This document shows, in pieces, positions 13,230 to 14,546 of a DNA stretch of 14,546 bases. Positions within the stretch are counted from its first letter, which is position 1. The number at the start of each line of letters is the position of its first letter. Where the stretch lies: the NCBI GenBank assembly GCA_025449725.1, contig JANWIU010000005.1, positions 1 to 14,546 of the forward strand, written 5' to 3'. The notes under the pieces were generated by a model. It was not told the DNA's origin. It worked only from the letters and a program-made list of their open reading frames with translations, and ran no database searches. This DNA is from Pseudobdellovibrio sp. Its GTDB lineage: Bacteria > Bdellovibrionota > Bdellovibrionia > Bdellovibrionales > Bdellovibrionaceae. A program made the position numbers and the translations under genes.

Positions 13230-14249
13230 ATGTCACAAAGCCAGCTCGATCAAATAAAAACTAATGCTCTAAAGGCATTTTCAGACGCTCAAAACAGTCA
13301 GGAACTCTATAACTGCAAGGTTCAGTTTTTGGGTAAGAGCGGGGCTTTGACTGAAGCCATGAAGTTAATGGCGGCGTTACCCAAGGAAGAAAAACCAGCC
13401 TTCGGTAAATTGGTTAACGAAGTTAAAGTGGAATTAGAGGCCGCCTACGAAAAGGCCGAATCTGCGCTTAAAAGCAGAGAGATTGATTCTAAGATGCTGG
13501 AAGAAAAGTTGGATCTCAGTTTTTCTGTTTCTTCGCAAGAGCAGGGGAAAGAACATCCGATTTACAAAGTGACCAACGAAATTTTTTCTATCATGGCAAG
13601 GCTTGGTTACAGCTTGCGAACCGGTCCGTTAATTGAAAAAGATTATTATAATTTTGAGGCCCTGAATATCCCGCCGAATCATCCGGCGCGCGACATGCAA
13701 GATACCTTTTTTGTGGACGACACACATGTTCTTCGTACGCATACGTCGCCGATTCAGATTCACTCTTTGGAAACTGAAAAACTTCCGTTGCGGATAATTG
13801 GAACCGGACCGGTATTCCGTGTCGACAGTGATATTTCTCATCTTCCGAACTTTCATCAGATTGAAGGAATGTGCGTGGATTCTCAGGTTTCGATGTCAGA
13901 CTTGAAAGGGACGATTTCTTTTTTCGTGAAAGAATTTTTCGGACCGGGTTTGAAAACGCGCTTCCGTCCCAGCTTCTTTCCGTTTACGGAGCCATCTGCG
14001 GAAGTAGATTGTTCGTGCCCTATTTGTAAAAGCAAAGGGTGTTCGCTTTGCAAACACACCGGTTGGATCGAAATCGGCGGTTGTGGCTTGATTAATCCAA
14101 AAGTATTTGAACATGCAAAAGTGGAATACCCGAAGTGGCAGGGTTTTGCCTTCGGGTTCGGTGTCGAGCGTATGGCCATTATCAAGTACGGTGTGGATGA
14201 TATTCGGCACTTCCCCGCGAATGATGTTAGATTTTTAAAGCAGTTTTAA
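13230..14249 (+). CDS. pheS: Phenylalanyl-tRNA synthetase alpha subunit
   Basis: Catalytic subunit of the alpha2-beta2 enzyme that charges tRNA-Phe. I start at ATG 13230, with AGGA 6 bases upstream; a TTG two codons earlier is not needed. The 339 residues have an N-terminal coiled coil (about 1-95) that contacts tRNA, then the class II domain: KDYYNFEALNIPPNHPARDM (137-156), motif 2 GPVFRVDSDISHLPNFHQIEG (193-213) and motif 3 GFGVERMAIIKYGVDDIRHF (309-328). An insertion at residues 261-274 carries five cysteines, CSCPICKSKGCSLC, resembling a metal knuckle; E. coli PheS lacks it, though I recall similar inserts in other phyla. pheT follows after 13 bases, so they form an operon from the promoter at 13160. 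Confidence 0.96.
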   Translation: MSQSQLDQIKTNALKAFSDAQNSQELYNCKVQFLGKSGALTEAMKLMAALPKEEKPAFGKLVNEVKVELEAAYEKAESALKSREIDSKMLEEKLDLSFSVSSQEQGKEHPIYKVTNEIFSIMARLGYSLRTGPLIEKDYYNFEALNIPPNHPARDMQDTFFVDDTHVLRTHTSPIQIHSLETEKLPLRIIGTGPVFRVDSDISHLPNFHQIEGMCVDSQVSMSDLKGTISFFVKEFFGPGLKTRFRPSFFPFTEPSAEVDCSCPICKSKGCSLCKHTGWIEIGGCGLINPKVFEHAKVEYPKWQGFAFGFGVERMAIIKYGVDDIRHFPANDVRFLKQF

Positions 14250-14262
14250 TTAAGGATTCCAA

Positions 14263-14546
14263 ATGAAAATTTCTCTTAAATGGTTAAATGATTTTGTTGA
14301 TGTGTCTGAGTATCTTTCAAAAACTCAGGACCTGGCTGATATTCTAACGAAGGCCGGCCTTGAAGTGGAAGAGCTCCAGGATAAAGCAAAAGATTTTGCT
14401 CATGTGGTTGTTGGCCATATTCAGGTAAAAGGAAAGCACCCGAACGCAGATAAGCTTTCTCTGTGTCAGGTTGAAATCGCTCCTGGTAAGGTAACGCAAA
14501 TTGTATGCGGGGCCCAACATCACAACGAGGGTGACAAGGTTGTAGT
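14263..14546 (+). CDS. pheT: Phenylalanyl-tRNA synthetase beta subunit, 3' end cut by window
   Basis: The beta subunit carries tRNA-binding and editing domains. Only the first 94 codons are in the window. The protein begins MKISLKWLNDFVDVSE, and residues 57-70 hold HPNADKLSLCQVEI, the mark of the N-terminal EMAP/OB-type tRNA-binding domain; GLEVEEL sits upstream. AAGGA (14252-14256) is 6 bases before the ATG. The frame is open to the last base, so the gene continues beyond the window for about 700 codons in the usual case. Confidence 0.93.
   Translation, partial: MKISLKWLNDFVDVSEYLSKTQDLADILTKAGLEVEELQDKAKDFAHVVVGHIQVKGKHPNADKLSLCQVEIAPGKVTQIVCGAQHHNEGDKVV

Noticed and set aside
13896..14210. 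Minus-strand reading frames inside pheS
   Set aside because: They are shadows of the strongly conserved pheS frame and have no start signals.
1..14546. CRISPR array, tRNA/rRNA genes, insertion sequences or prophage genes
   Set aside because: No spaced direct repeats, cloverleaf-like segments, transposase or integrase motifs were seen in the gaps or reading frames.

Overview
The window looks like chromosomal DNA from a predatory-type bacterium of the Bdellovibrionota (Bdellovibrio/Bacteriovorax relatives) or a nearby former deltaproteobacterial lineage. This is inferred from the gene set, not from a database match. The main clues are a complete mevalonate-type isoprenoid gene set (uncommon in Proteobacteria), numerous small exported proteins, and moderately AT-rich DNA. 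Genes are closely packed, often overlapping by a few bases. I see no transposase, integrase, CRISPR array, tRNA or rRNA gene.

Region by region: (1) 1-2916, + strand: the 3' part of thrS (its start lies before base 1), then infC, which begins at a conserved rare ATT codon at 1824 and not at the later TTG, then an overlapping small lipoprotein gene. (2) 2917-4383: three small exported-protein genes (one +, two -) with clear terminators. This block separates thrS-infC from rpmI-rplT, which are usually adjacent. (3) 4148-4987: a leader whose predicted stem covers part of the rpmI ribosome-binding site, then rpmI and rplT (bL35 and bL20), then a terminator. (4) 5008-11176, + strand: a tight operon-like run. 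It holds type 2 IPP isomerase (fni), class II HMG-CoA reductase (mvaA), a phosphomevalonate-kinase-like GHMP protein, mevalonate diphosphate decarboxylase (mvaD) and mevalonate kinase, followed by a dolichol-phosphate-mannose-synthase-like glycosyltransferase and a small membrane protein. (5) 13119-11188, - strand: rsmG, a SpoU/TrmH-family RNA methyltransferase and a small exported protein, all overlapping end to end. (6) 13160-14546, + strand: a good sigma-70-like promoter, pheS and the 5' part of pheT.

Functionally, the window joins translation genes (Thr and Phe tRNA synthetases, IF3, bL35, bL20, two RNA methyltransferases) to a pathway from HMG-CoA to IPP and DMAPP. The sequence of steps is HMG-CoA to mevalonate (mvaA), to mevalonate-5-phosphate (mvaK1), to the diphosphate (mvaK2-like), to IPP (mvaD), to DMAPP (fni). 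HMG-CoA synthase is not in the window. The glycosyltransferase at the operon end probably uses a polyprenyl phosphate, so it may consume a product of the same pathway.

The items most worth a second look are the rpmI leader, the mevalonate operon starting 20 bases after a terminator with no obvious promoter, the divergent ATP loops of the first GHMP kinase, the Ala/Lys-rich exported protein, and the Cys cluster in PheS. I did not find a convincing wholly new system.
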